This document shows positions 37,573 through 46,632 of a stretch of 64,000 bases of DNA, one piece after another. Position 1 is the stretch's first letter. Each line of letters begins with the position of its first letter. Below the pieces are notes generated by a model. That model saw nothing but the letters and a program-made list of their open reading frames with translations, was not told where the DNA came from and ran no database searches. The stretch spans positions 1 to 64,000 of the forward strand of contig JAOMAI010000003.1 in assembly GCA_028344155.1 (NCBI GenBank), in the 5' to 3' direction. A program made the translations under genes and the position numbers. This DNA is from Candidatus Nitrosopelagicus sp. Its GTDB lineage: Archaea > Thermoproteota > Nitrososphaeria > Nitrososphaerales > Nitrosopumilaceae.

Positions 37573-38928
37573 ATGAAATCAAAAAAATCTTTTTCACTTA
37601 ACAAAGCAATATCTGACCACAAGATTATTCTTAGTATTTATGGTCTTGGAAATGTAGGTGGCCCAATTACTGCTGCATGGTTAAGAAAAGGTGCAAAAAT
37701 CATTGGAGTTGATATCTCAAAAAAATTATTACAGGAAATAAAACAAAATAATTCTCATAAACATGAACCATTTATTTCAGAAATTTTTTCCAAATCGTTG
37801 TCAAACGGTTCTCTTGTTTTAACAAAAGATGGAATTGATGCATCAAAAAAATCTCAAATTAAATTTGTTGCAGTTCCAGTTGCATTAAAAAATAAAAAAA
37901 TTGATCTTACTACTATCAAAAATGTCATAGAAAATATATCTAAAGGATTAAAAAAAGGAGATTCAGTTGTAGTCTGTCCATCATTACCACCTGGTACTTG
38001 TGAAAAAATTCTATTACCAATTCTAGAAAAAAATTCAAAACTAAAATGTGAACGTGATTTCCATCTAATCTATAATCCTGAGAGAATATTTGAAGGACGT
38101 GCTCTTCAAGATATAGAAGAAAATTATCCTGCTATAGTGTCTGGTCTTGGGAAAAATAGTCTAAATTTTGCAAAAAAATTATTAAAAATTATTTCTAAAA
38201 AAGGTGTTTTACCAATGAGTGATATTGCTTCTGCTGAATCAGAAAAATTATTTGAAGGTGTTTATAGAGATGTAAATATTGCATTGGCAAATGAATTATC
38301 TACTTTTTGTAATTCTACAGGAACAAATTATTGGGAAATAATCAAAGCTGCGAACTCTCAACCATTTTGTCATCTTCATTATCCTGGAACTGGCGTTGGT
38401 GGGTTATGTATACCCGTATATCCTCAATTTATCATTAATTCAGCAAAAAAATTAAACATTAATACAAAATTGATTGAATTTGCACGAGAATTTAATGATA
38501 AAATGCCAATAACATGTGCAAAAGAAGCTTTGAAATTAATTAAAAACCAAAAAATTAAGAAAAAGAAAATAGCAGTTTTAGGTCTTGGATTTAGAGGTGA
38601 TGTTTATGATTCTAGATTATCTCCAACTTATTCCGTTGTAAACACATTTCTCAAAAATGGTTTTGAAGTATCAGTTCATGATCCATTTATCACACATGAT
38701 GACACACTTCCACAAAATGTAAATTTGTCCAAAAATTTATCAAAAACTGTTAAGAATGCATGTCTAATTTTCATCTCTACAGATCATAAGCAGTATGGAA
38801 AATTAACAAAAAAACAACTAGTCAGTACAGATAATCCAATTCCAATTTACGATGGTAGAAATATCTTGAATAAGAAAAATTTTAGTGGTATTAAATTAGT
38901 TACAATTGGCAATCAAAATATGAAATAA
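37573..38928 (+). CDS. UDP-N-acetyl-mannosaminuronate-type dehydrogenase
   Basis: A 451-residue UDP-glucose/GDP-mannose dehydrogenase family enzyme. The NAD motif is GLGNVGGPITAAWL near residue 22, and the catalytic Cys is in GVGGLCIPVYP (about residue 276). The C-terminal domain has VLGLGFRGDVYDSRLSP. It oxidises a nucleotide hexose (for instance UDP-GlcNAc/ManNAc) to a uronate. The C-terminus has the insert typical of WecC/Ugd. It is immediately downstream of an epimerase, so a hexuronic acid for surface glycan is a fair inference. Confidence 0.88.
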   Translation: MKSKKSFSLNKAISDHKIILSIYGLGNVGGPITAAWLRKGAKIIGVDISKKLLQEIKQNNSHKHEPFISEIFSKSLSNGSLVLTKDGIDASKKSQIKFVAVPVALKNKKIDLTTIKNVIENISKGLKKGDSVVVCPSLPPGTCEKILLPILEKNSKLKCERDFHLIYNPERIFEGRALQDIEENYPAIVSGLGKNSLNFAKKLLKIISKKGVLPMSDIASAESEKLFEGVYRDVNIALANELSTFCNSTGTNYWEIIKAANSQPFCHLHYPGTGVGGLCIPVYPQFIINSAKKLNINTKLIEFAREFNDKMPITCAKEALKLIKNQKIKKKKIAVLGLGFRGDVYDSRLSPTYSVVNTFLKNGFEVSVHDPFITHDDTLPQNVNLSKNLSKTVKNACLIFISTDHKQYGKLTKKQLVSTDNPIPIYDGRNILNKKNFSGIKLVTIGNQNMK

Positions 38929-38940
38929 TATTCTATATTT

Positions 38941-40158
38941 TTAGATTGTAAACCAACCTGATTTGGCATAAGACAATCCAATATTGAGACCAAATGTAAT
39001 GAATGTGAATGCATAAATTGCTATCATTGTTCCATTAACGGCTTTTTCTGAAATTTTTCCCTCAATTATAGTATGAATGAATTTTCCTCCATCCAAGATT
39101 GGTAGTGGTAACATGTTGATTATTCCAATGAAAAATGAAATCATCCACAACCATAGTAAGAACATAGAGAATTGAAATCCCATAGGAGTATCCAAACCCC
39201 AATCAATAATGTTGTAAATTGGTTGAGGAGGTTGATCATTTCTCATTATTCCTATTAATCCTCTCTCAGGATCATCAGGTGATGCCATTATTGTAACTGG
39301 AATTACAATTTCACTTCCATCTCTTACTATTGTAACATTGACTGTATCCCCGGGCTGTACTGGGTTTTTCTGTAAATCCACTGCCGACGCAATGTTAACA
39401 TCGTTAATTCCTATGATGACGTCATTTTCTTGAATACCTGCTTGTTGTGCACCTCCACCATCAATTAATGAAAGTACTAAAACCCCATCTTCTGCTTCTT
39501 CATAAAATGAACTCAAAAATGGTTCTGGTACGACCATTGCAAACATTGGATTTGTAAATAATATTGCTCCTAGTGCAAAAGCAAAAATTACATTTGATGT
39601 TGGACCTGCACCAATCAAACGTAGTCTTGAAATCTTTTTTGCTTTACTAAATTGTTCTTCATCTGGTTCTACAAAACCTGCAAACATTGCAATGAATATG
39701 GCAAATCCACCTGTTTTAATACCAATTTTTTCCATAACTCCAACAATTCCATGTGCTCCTTCATGAATTACTAGAACAATTGGAATTGAAAGTAAAAAGT
39801 ACATGATAGCCGAACCAGAAGTTAATGTGACTCCTGGAATTAGTACTGTTAATTCTGCAAATTCTGTTGGTTGAACAAAGTAGTTTGTAATATTCGAAAA
39901 CAAAAACCAAAATGCAAATCCCATCATCAAAAATCCTGCAATTACACTGACATCTGCAAAAACCCGAATTCCTCTCCTCGTTCTTCCTAATACACGAATT
40001 AATGCATCTTGAACTTTGTAATTTTTGTAAGTTAGACTATATGGTTTAATCGTAAATCCATATTTTTCTAATTTTAGACCTTTAGCTACAGCAAAAATTA
40101 CAACCCATGCTATGAGTACGTAAATGATTGCATTGTCTGTTAAAATATCAAGTTCCAA
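38941..40158 (-). CDS. Site-2-type intramembrane metalloprotease (M50)
   Basis: A 405-residue membrane zinc protease. The active-site HEGAH motif lies at VLVIHEGAHGIVG (about residue 130), and the third ligand is in MLPLPILDGGKF (about residue 354). A PDZ domain lies between (about 220-300, with GGGAQQAGIQENDVIIGINDV). Several hydrophobic segments flank the catalytic ones. Site-2 proteases cut transmembrane regulators, as RseP does. The substrate is unknown. Confidence 0.88.
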   Translation of the reverse strand: MELDILTDNAIIYVLIAWVVIFAVAKGLKLEKYGFTIKPYSLTYKNYKVQDALIRVLGRTRRGIRVFADVSVIAGFLMMGFAFWFLFSNITNYFVQPTEFAELTVLIPGVTLTSGSAIMYFLLSIPIVLVIHEGAHGIVGVMEKIGIKTGGFAIFIAMFAGFVEPDEEQFSKAKKISRLRLIGAGPTSNVIFAFALGAILFTNPMFAMVVPEPFLSSFYEEAEDGVLVLSLIDGGGAQQAGIQENDVIIGINDVNIASAVDLQKNPVQPGDTVNVTIVRDGSEIVIPVTIMASPDDPERGLIGIMRNDQPPQPIYNIIDWGLDTPMGFQFSMFLLWLWMISFFIGIINMLPLPILDGGKFIHTIIEGKISEKAVNGTMIAIYAFTFITFGLNIGLSYAKSGWFTI

Positions 40159-40197
40159 TTAAGAAAATTTTTTAGTCTCGGCAATTTATCGTTTCCT

Positions 40198-40509
40198 ATG
40201 AAACCTGTCATAATTGTCTCTACATTCCCTAACAAGGCTATCACAAAAAAGGTTGCAAATCAATTGGTAAAAAAGAAACTTGCTGCATGTGTAAACATTA
40301 CTAAAATTGATTCTGTTTATTCATGGAAAGGAAAGATACTAAATGATTCAGAATATTTGGCATTTTTCAAAACTACAAAGAAAAACGAAAAAAATCTAAA
40401 AAATGAAATAAAAAAACTTCATCCATATGATGTACCAGAAATTGCTGAGATTAATGTAAATTCTATGAATAAACCATATCTTGATTGGTTGATAGATTCT
40501 ACTCTCTAG
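40198..40509 (+). CDS. cutA: CutA divalent-cation tolerance protein
   Basis: A 103-residue CutA1-family protein. Marks are FPNKAITKKVANQLVKKKLAAC and VNITKIDSVYSWKGKI, and the C-terminal HPYDVPEIAEINV. It forms a stable trimer with a ferredoxin-like fold. CutA is linked with copper and other metal tolerance in bacteria; the archaeal role is not established. It overlaps the end of pelota by four bases. Confidence 0.92.
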   Translation: MKPVIIVSTFPNKAITKKVANQLVKKKLAACVNITKIDSVYSWKGKILNDSEYLAFFKTTKKNEKNLKNEIKKLHPYDVPEIAEINVNSMNKPYLDWLIDSTL

Positions 40510-41558
40510 TATTCTAGTGGAAATCTCAACAATGAGATAATTCCACCTAAACCTGAAACTCTCAATCCTGCATCAATAGTACTGTCTACGCTAAAAATTT
40601 CTCCACCTTTAGATTCTACATCATTTAGGAAGTCTACAATTTCTTGTTCATCAGAATCTTGAATAGCTTTTTCTGAAAATACTAGAGATTCTATTGCACC
40701 TGCATCGTTTGCTTTTTTTGTCTCATCAATTCCCATAGAGAATTTTTTACTTTGCTTATTTGCAAGAAACATCACCTCATCAATTATTTGTGATACCTTA
40801 GCAAGTTTGGTATCTGCCATCACTTCTTTCATTGCATCTGATTTTGTAAATATGTGAATTCCATCTTCTCCACCCGAATCAATTCCTTCTATTACTTTGA
40901 ATTGACATTTGTCTGCAAGAGATTTTTTTGATACATAATTGTAAAACTTCTTTTTTGTTTCTCCTGGACCAAAAATGATTACTAGATTATCTTTTTCAAC
41001 AACTGAACTAATTGCACTGATAACGCCATCAAAAAATGTCTCAATTTTAAAATTAGATTTGTATCTTTTTCCACTAGAACCGGAATAAAGATTTGGTAAA
41101 AGGTGCAAGTGTGTTCCTTTTAATCTTCCAATTCCACAATCACCTGTATCTATTGCAATTAGAATAAATTTTGTCTTCTTTCCTTTTGCTTTGGCAAGTT
41201 TTTTCTCGACACTGCTCCATTTTTTCTTTACCAAATTGAATCCTTCATCTATTTTTATTGTAAAAGAATGATGTGTGCCATGTGGAACTGATTCATTATT
41301 TGATTCTAAAATTGTACCTCCAACTCTAATTCTATCTAACACATTATCAAGTGAAATTTTTTCTACCTTTATTGCAAGTCGTACATGAACTCTTTCTCCT
41401 TTATCTGGTCTTGCATATTCTTTATCTTGTTTTATTACTCTAGTTGTTTCACCCACAATTTTATCATCAGTTTTTAATATTCTTCTAATTGTTAGTAAAT
41501 CGTCAGAATCTTCAGGCATTAATGAAATTGTATTCTCATCAAGAGTCTTTGTAATCAT
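40506..41558 (-). CDS. pelA: mRNA surveillance protein pelota (aPelota/Dom34)
   Basis: A 350-residue pelota. The N-terminal Sm-like domain is followed by the eRF1-like central domain (FILIAIDTGDCGIGRLKG) and the C-terminal domain with GGIISLLRFPLEY. It has no GGQ motif, as expected. With aABCE1 and an aEF1-alpha-like GTPase it rescues stalled ribosomes. It is probably cotranscribed with the upstream hypothetical gene, 28 bases away. Confidence 0.95.
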   Translation of the reverse strand: MITKTLDENTISLMPEDSDDLLTIRRILKTDDKIVGETTRVIKQDKEYARPDKGERVHVRLAIKVEKISLDNVLDRIRVGGTILESNNESVPHGTHHSFTIKIDEGFNLVKKKWSSVEKKLAKAKGKKTKFILIAIDTGDCGIGRLKGTHLHLLPNLYSGSSGKRYKSNFKIETFFDGVISAISSVVEKDNLVIIFGPGETKKKFYNYVSKKSLADKCQFKVIEGIDSGGEDGIHIFTKSDAMKEVMADTKLAKVSQIIDEVMFLANKQSKKFSMGIDETKKANDAGAIESLVFSEKAIQDSDEQEIVDFLNDVESKGGEIFSVDSTIDAGLRVSGLGGIISLLRFPLEY

Positions 41559-41586
41559 ATTTTTTTATAAAATCTCTGAAAGATAA

Positions 41587-41985
41587 CTAGTTTGATTCTT
41601 CTTGTTTCTTTTTAACATACTTTTCAACCCATTCAAGAGTTATGACTCCACCTTCTGCCAAATTGACTAATGAGTTTGATGATGCTTCACCTGTTACCTT
41701 ACCTGTATTTTTTCTAGTTTGTCTCCATTTTAGACTGGTGTTTCCACTCTTTGATGAATAAATTACTCCTAAGACATCTTTAGCATTAACAAATGTTATC
41801 TCTCTGATTTTTTTCAATGTTACTTTGTCTGCTGCTTCTACATAGATGGAACCTAAACTATCATCTCTTTCAGCAAAAACTTCTGGATCCTCAAGATAAC
41901 TTCTTGGTGCAAATGAACTACATGTACTAGCTATGATGAATCTTCGAAAACTTTCTAATGATGAAGGTGCATCTATCTCGACCAT
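41587..41985 (-). CDS. Hypothetical protein upstream of pelota, 132 aa
   Basis: A soluble 132-residue protein with mixed alpha/beta character (FVNAKDVLGVIYSSKSGNTSLKWRQTRKNTG) and a C-terminal VKKKQEESN tail. It lacks membrane segments and known motifs. Its position 28 bases upstream of pelota on the same strand suggests cotranscription and possibly a translation-linked role. I do not recognise the family. Confidence 0.55.
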   Translation of the reverse strand: MVEIDAPSSLESFRRFIIASTCSSFAPRSYLEDPEVFAERDDSLGSIYVEAADKVTLKKIREITFVNAKDVLGVIYSSKSGNTSLKWRQTRKNTGKVTGEASSNSLVNLAEGGVITLEWVEKYVKKKQEESN

Positions 41986-42158
41986 TTTTTTTCAATAAAT
42001 GTATCTCACTTATCAAGCTTATTGAAAGATTCAAGTATGATTATCTGAAATTTCTACTGCAGACTGTGATGTACGCTATCCTATGACTTTGATGATTAGG
42101 ATCTTGAGTTCTGAGTCTGCAACTTAGAATTTTTATGCCATAATTTTCTATATACATT

Positions 42159-42578
42159 GTGAAGTCATTAACTGAATATCTTACATTCAAGACAAAAACA
42201 AGACGAGCATTTGTTAACATTACTCCAGATATAGAAAAGTTAGTTACCAAAAGTGGTGTCAAAGAAGGACTTTGTTTAGTTAATGCGATGCATATCACCG
42301 CTAGTGTTTTCATTAACGACAATGAAAGTGGCTTACATTATGATTATGAAAAATGGTTAGAGGAATTAGCACCTCATGAACCTATTGATCATTATCATCA
42401 TAATGACACTGGTGAAGATAATGCTGATGCACATCTAAAAAGACAAGTAATGGGGAGAGAGGTAGTAGTTGCTATCACTAATGGCCAATTAGATTTTGGA
42501 CCATGGGAAACTATCTTTTATGGTGAATTTGATGGTAAACGAAACAAACGAGTCTTAGTAAAAATTATTGGTGAATAA
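42159..42578 (+). CDS. YjbQ/UPF0047 family protein
   Basis: A 139-residue YjbQ-family protein starting with GTG. Recognisable parts are [25 protein letters not shown], a His-rich stretch ([27 protein letters not shown]) and [16 protein letters not shown]. The His cluster is the putative metal-binding or active site. Members have been described as thiamine-phosphate synthase-like. The specific reaction here is not known. It is not cotranscribed with its neighbours. Confidence 0.88.
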   Translation: MKSLTEYLTFKTKTRRAFVNITPDIEKLVTKSGVKEGLCLVNAMHITASVFINDNESGLHYDYEKWLEELAPHEPIDHYHHNDTGEDNADAHLKRQVMGREVVVAITNGQLDFGPWETIFYGEFDGKRNKRVLVKIIGE

Positions 42579-42579
42579 A

Positions 42580-42744
42580 TTATCCAAAGTCAGTATCTCG
42601 TTTTTGTGATCCTTCTGTATTTGCTCTTGCAGATTCACGCCATTCATTATCGTGATTTTGTCTACCATGATTGCAATTTACACAGCCCATAATCTTCCCA
42701 TTAGAGTTTTTCACATATTCTTCGCATCCACAAAAACAAGCCAT
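42580..42744 (-). CDS. Small Cys-rich zinc-binding-type protein, 54 aa
   Basis: A 54-residue protein found on the minus strand. MACFCGCEEY contains three Cys, and GCVNCNHGRQNH has two more Cys and a His, giving CxCxC and CxxC pairs that could bind one metal ion. The C-terminal half is charged and probably flexible. It lies between the YjbQ-family gene and the DtxR gene. The family is not recognised. Confidence 0.55.
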   Translation of the reverse strand: MACFCGCEEYVKNSNGKIMGCVNCNHGRQNHDNEWRESARANTEGSQKRDTDFG

Positions 42745-42776
42745 AATCTTATCAAATTTCTATAGTATATCTTCTT

Positions 42777-43241
42777 TTACTCTTCTTTTCCTCTAGTAGT
42801 TTTACAACATTCTCCCATTGGAATTTCACGACCTCGAGGGCTTTTACTAGGACATTTTAACATAATACACAATGCATCTGTAAATTGTTTATTCATGTGG
42901 TGTTCTATTCCACACACCATCTCTTCATCAATTTCAATTTTTAAGGCGCTGTCCATTAATACTTCCAGTAAACGACTATTACGAATCATCGATGATGCAA
43001 CTTTCTCGCCACTTTCTTTCAATGAAACTCCTGCTTTGTTGTATGTGACCAAATCTCTTTCTGCTAATTTTTTTAACATCTGTACAACACTTGGTTGGCG
43101 AACATTCAGTCTTTTTGCAATGGTACTAATTTTGACATCATCACCTTTTTCTCTAATATGCCAAACTGCTTTTAGATACATTTCTGTATGTTCCGCTTCT
43201 GCAGTTCCTACAAACAAAACTTCTTCATCCATTGCATCCAT
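42777..43241 (-). CDS. DtxR/MntR-family metal-dependent regulator
   Basis: A 154-residue DtxR-family repressor. An N-terminal winged helix (VKISTIAKRLNVRQPSVVQMLKKLAERDLV, residues about 35-64) is followed by the dimerisation/metal domain. CGIEHHMNKQ near residues 105-113 has the Cys, Glu and His pattern of the DtxR metal site. It would respond to Fe or Mn and regulate metal uptake or storage. It lies 55 bases after the TrmB regulator, on the same strand. It may be regulated together with it. Confidence 0.85.
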   Translation of the reverse strand: MDAMDEEVLFVGTAEAEHTEMYLKAVWHIREKGDDVKISTIAKRLNVRQPSVVQMLKKLAERDLVTYNKAGVSLKESGEKVASSMIRNSRLLEVLMDSALKIEIDEEMVCGIEHHMNKQFTDALCIMLKCPSKSPRGREIPMGECCKTTRGKEE

Positions 43242-43295
43242 GAATTATCTATTTTCTTTAATCTAATAAATTTTCAACAATCTAAACAATTGAAA

Positions 43296-44063
43296 CTATG
43301 GTTTTTTGGCATCTTTTAACAAGAAATCAAAATATTCTCTTGCAAATCCTGCTAATCCTGCATGATCTGCCCAAATTGCTACTATTTCGGATGAAGTAGA
43401 GCTACTAATCTCAGGACCTAGCAAAATAACGACATACCTCTTATCTGAAATAATACCTCCTCCAAATAATCCTCCTTTTACTTTAACATCTGCCACACGA
43501 GAAATTGCTTTGATAGATTCTTTATCAAATTCATCTGAAATAAGAATTGTAATTTTTATTCCCTTATCGTGTAATTGCCTAAGTTTTGGAAGTGCTTGTT
43601 TAACAATCATTTCTCCTGCTTGTGGTACTGCAATCATTACTTCTTCTCTACAATGCTCAACCATTTCCATAATTTTTGAAACAATGTTCATGGCACCAGA
43701 AATAAACCAAATATCTGGTTTTTCACTTGTTCCAGTTTTTTCATAAAGAGGAATTAATTCTGATAAAATGACATTTTTGTTCTCTGAAAATATGGCGTCT
43801 GCATTTTGCTTTGAAGTTTCTAGTGCATTTGATGGAGCCTTTGCAAAGTATTTTGTTGGTCTTGAGTCATCTGACCCAATCCATCCTTTTTCTTCCAATG
43901 CACCTAGAATTTCATAAATTTTTGAATAAGGAACTCCTGAGTTTTGGCTGATCTCTGACGCATTACTTTCTCCATCTTTGATTAGGGTTGTATAAGCTCG
44001 AATTTCGTAGCTAGTTAACCCAACCTTCTCTAGTGACTTCTTTGTCTTGTCAGAAATGCTCAC
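43296..44063 (-). CDS. TrmB-family transcriptional regulator
   Basis: A 255-residue TrmB regulator. The N-terminal winged helix is GLTSYEIRAYTTL and YSKIYEILGALEEKGWIG (about residues 10-60), followed by a sugar-binding-like C-terminal domain. I chose the GTG at 44063, because a TATA box (TATTTAAAT, 44085-44093) lies 26 bases upstream of it. An in-frame TTG at 44078 would be only about 10 bases from that box. TrmB proteins respond to sugars or other metabolites. The gene is divergent from the radical SAM gene. Confidence 0.85.
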   Translation of the reverse strand: MSISDKTKKSLEKVGLTSYEIRAYTTLIKDGESNASEISQNSGVPYSKIYEILGALEEKGWIGSDDSRPTKYFAKAPSNALETSKQNADAIFSENKNVILSELIPLYEKTGTSEKPDIWFISGAMNIVSKIMEMVEHCREEVMIAVPQAGEMIVKQALPKLRQLHDKGIKITILISDEFDKESIKAISRVADVKVKGGLFGGGIISDKRYVVILLGPEISSSTSSEIVAIWADHAGLAGFAREYFDFLLKDAKKP

Positions 44064-44084
44064 GAACAGAATTATCAAATTCGC

Positions 44085-44093
44085 TATTTAAAT
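44085..44093 (-). promoter_or_regulatory. TATA box deciding the TrmB start
   Basis: A TATTTAAAT box, palindromic in its core, centred about 26 bases upstream of the GTG at 44063. It implies a leaderless mRNA and rules out the TTG at 44078 as the start. Confidence 0.5.
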
Positions 44094-44140
44094 TGACTAT
44101 GATCGTTCCCTCATTCATCCGGTGGTTAGTAGGAGTTGCA

Positions 44141-44148
44141 TTATATAC
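44141..44148 (+). promoter_or_regulatory. TATA box for the radical SAM gene
   Basis: A TTATATAC box centred about 26 bases before the ATG at 44171, matching a leaderless transcript. It lies in the divergent spacer with the TrmB gene, so the two regulators beside it are candidates for controlling it. Confidence 0.5.
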
Positions 44149-44170
44149 TCATTTTCAAGAGAATTAGTTA

Positions 44171-45844
44171 ATGGCATTAATTCAGATATCCAATCAGTCA
44201 TCTAAAACTCAGGGTAAGAAATCAACTATTAGATTTACCCAAAGTATTTGCCCTGATTGTAACATGATTTTAGATGCTGAAGTTTTTGAAAGAGAAGGCA
44301 AAGTCTTCATGTCCAAAGTTTGTCCAACACATGGTGAAACTGAGGAACTCTATTTCGGTTCTTATGATATGTATAAAAAATTCAGTACATACTGGGTTGA
44401 TGGAAAAGGTGCACATGCTCCAAATGTAATTATGGAAGACAAGTGTTCTTGTCCAAACAATTGTGGATTATGTTCAAATCACTTGTCACACAGTGGATTG
44501 GCAAACATGATTGTTACAAACAGATGTGATCTTACTTGTTGGTATTGTTTCTTTTATGTTAAGAAAGGACTAGAAGGTGCCTACATGTATGAACCAAATC
44601 ATGATCAAGTAAGAGGAATGATGAAAACTTTAAGATCAGAAAGACCAATCCCAGGAAACTCTATGCAGATTACTGGTGGTGAACCAATGCTCAGAGAAGA
44701 TATATCAGATTTAATCAAAATTATGAAAGAAGAAGGTGTCGAACATATTCAAATGAATACAAATGGAATTAGACACGCAATGGATCCAGAAGCAGGACGT
44801 GAAGTAAGAATGGCCGGATGTAACAATCTATACCTTAGCTTTGACGGTGTCACTGCAAGAACAAACCCAAAGAATCACTGGGAAATTCCATATGCACTAG
44901 ATACTTGTAGAAAAACCGGAACAACTGTTGTGTTTGTTCCAACCGTTATCAAATCAATTAATGATCATGAACTAGGAGGTATTATCAGATATGCACAAAA
45001 GAACTTAGATGTTGTTCATGCAGTAAACTTCCAACCAGTATCACTAACTGGAAGAATGGGAAAATCAGAACGTGAAAAATACAGAATCACAGTACCTGAT
45101 TGTATCCAAAGAATTGAAGAACAAACAGAAGGTCAAGTAACTGTCGATGATTGGTACCCTGTACCAAGTTGTATGCCATTGACAAATGTCATTGAAGCAT
45201 TCTCAAGTAAACCAAAATATGAATTATCTATTCACTTTGCATGTGGAGCAGGAGCTTATGTATTCCAAGATGCAGACACAAAGAAACTTGTCCCAATGAC
45301 AAGATTCTGTGATATTCAAGGTATGTTAGAATTATTTGAAGACAAAGCAGAACAAATCCGCTCTGGTGCAAACAAATACTTTACAATGCTTGAAGTTGTA
45401 AGAAAACTAAAAGGATTCATAAATAAAGAAAACCAACCAGCTGGATTAGATTTGGCTAAAATGTTTGGAAATATCTTAATGAAGAGATCATTTGAAGCAG
45501 TAGGTTCATGGCACGTAAAGGGTCTATTCTTAGGAATGATGCACTTTCAAGACAAATACAATGAAGATTTAGAAAGATTACAAAGATGTGATATTCACTA
45601 TGTTACTCCAGACCTTAGAATTATTCCGTTCTGTGCATTCAATGTAATCCCAGAATGGTACAGAGACAGAATCCAAAAGAAATACTCTATCACTGTTGAG
45701 GAATGGGAACAACGTGAAGGTGTAAAACTCGAAGACGGTCTTTACAGAGGTCTTATGAGAAGAGGTGCAGGTGACGAACTTGCAGCAGGTTGTGCAAAGA
45801 GTGAGATGTTCCACCAAGCAGAACAAGCAATGGGCGCTCAATAA
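44171..45844 (+). CDS. Radical SAM protein, tetraether lipid synthase (Tes)-like
   Basis: A 557-residue radical SAM enzyme. The radical SAM cluster motif is CDLTCWYC (C119, C123, C126), followed by QITGGEPML. Upstream are two Cys clusters, CPDC (27-30) with CPTHG (51), and CSCPNNCGLC (C92, C94, C98, C101), matching the rubredoxin-like and auxiliary centres of Tes. Tes joins two archaeol chains into membrane-spanning GDGT lipids, the main membrane lipids of this group. The alternative is another member of the same superfamily. Its codon use looks more biased than its neighbours, as in highly expressed genes. Confidence 0.78.
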   Translation: MALIQISNQSSKTQGKKSTIRFTQSICPDCNMILDAEVFEREGKVFMSKVCPTHGETEELYFGSYDMYKKFSTYWVDGKGAHAPNVIMEDKCSCPNNCGLCSNHLSHSGLANMIVTNRCDLTCWYCFFYVKKGLEGAYMYEPNHDQVRGMMKTLRSERPIPGNSMQITGGEPMLREDISDLIKIMKEEGVEHIQMNTNGIRHAMDPEAGREVRMAGCNNLYLSFDGVTARTNPKNHWEIPYALDTCRKTGTTVVFVPTVIKSINDHELGGIIRYAQKNLDVVHAVNFQPVSLTGRMGKSEREKYRITVPDCIQRIEEQTEGQVTVDDWYPVPSCMPLTNVIEAFSSKPKYELSIHFACGAGAYVFQDADTKKLVPMTRFCDIQGMLELFEDKAEQIRSGANKYFTMLEVVRKLKGFINKENQPAGLDLAKMFGNILMKRSFEAVGSWHVKGLFLGMMHFQDKYNEDLERLQRCDIHYVTPDLRIIPFCAFNVIPEWYRDRIQKKYSITVEEWEQREGVKLEDGLYRGLMRRGAGDELAAGCAKSEMFHQAEQAMGAQ

Positions 45845-45857
45845 TTAATTTTTAAAA

Positions 45858-46625
45858 TTATTTTAAAATTTTAACCAAATCTTTACCTGGTAAAATTTTT
45901 ACATCATCTTCTGAATCTAAAAATTCTAAAATTTTTTCATACATTCTACCACCTTTCATCTTTAGAACATTGTCGTGCCAAATTACACTAATGACATTCT
46001 TATCTGAAACATTTCTACCGATTTCTAATGTTTTTCTAAATTCAGGAATAATTCCATCTTCTTTAATTCCCATATGTGTAAACAAATATGCATCCATCAA
46101 TGTAACAGGAAATTCAATTAATCCATCAATTTTTGAATAACCCATTTCTTTTTCGTCAATTTTGTCTTTTGAATGCCTAAGGGATGCATCATACGAAAAA
46201 CCTAATTGTTTTAATTTTATTGGTAATTCTGAATTATAATTAAGAAAATGAACTCTATTGCCAATAATCGGTTTTCGTGTTAAAAATTCTAATTTTTCTT
46301 TCTCTAGTTTAATTTTTTCAATATTATCTACTGATTTAGGATCTGTGTGTAAACCAATTTCCCAATTTCCTTTGAGTAGAGATTGAATATCATCTTCATA
46401 ATCATTCATATCTCCATTTTCATAAATTGTTCTAAAGAAAAATGTTGAACGAATTCCAAATTTTTCTTCCAGTGTCATGTATTCAGGAATATTGCGATAC
46501 AATTCCTTAGGTTCAGTTTTGTTAAAAATTTCTGAATCAAATCTATCTTTTCTTGCTTGTATATGTTCTACATTAGGACCTTGTCTTCTCCAATCTACAT
46601 CATGACTCAAAAATATGTATTGCAT
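45858..46625 (-). CDS. HDVD-type polysaccharide deacetylase-like protein
   Basis: A 255-residue protein beginning FLSHDVDWRRQG, with the HDVD motif at residues 8-11, then NWEIGLHTDP (a His for the metal site). It belongs to the same HDVD group as 35793-36566. It lacks a signal peptide. It follows a NeuD-like acyltransferase gene on the same strand (8-base gap). It probably deacetylates a glycan or nucleotide-sugar precursor. Confidence 0.68.
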   Translation of the reverse strand: MQYIFLSHDVDWRRQGPNVEHIQARKDRFDSEIFNKTEPKELYRNIPEYMTLEEKFGIRSTFFFRTIYENGDMNDYEDDIQSLLKGNWEIGLHTDPKSVDNIEKIKLEKEKLEFLTRKPIIGNRVHFLNYNSELPIKLKQLGFSYDASLRHSKDKIDEKEMGYSKIDGLIEFPVTLMDAYLFTHMGIKEDGIIPEFRKTLEIGRNVSDKNVISVIWHDNVLKMKGGRMYEKILEFLDSEDDVKILPGKDLVKILK

Positions 46626-46632
46626 CTAATTT

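Noticed and set aside
42041-42322. Minus-strand ORF of 93 aa
   Set aside because: It overlaps the YjbQ-family gene on the other strand, and has no motif. It is a shadow.
44064-44078. TTG at 44078 as TrmB start
   Set aside because: It is only about 10 bases from the TATA box; the GTG at 44063 fits better.
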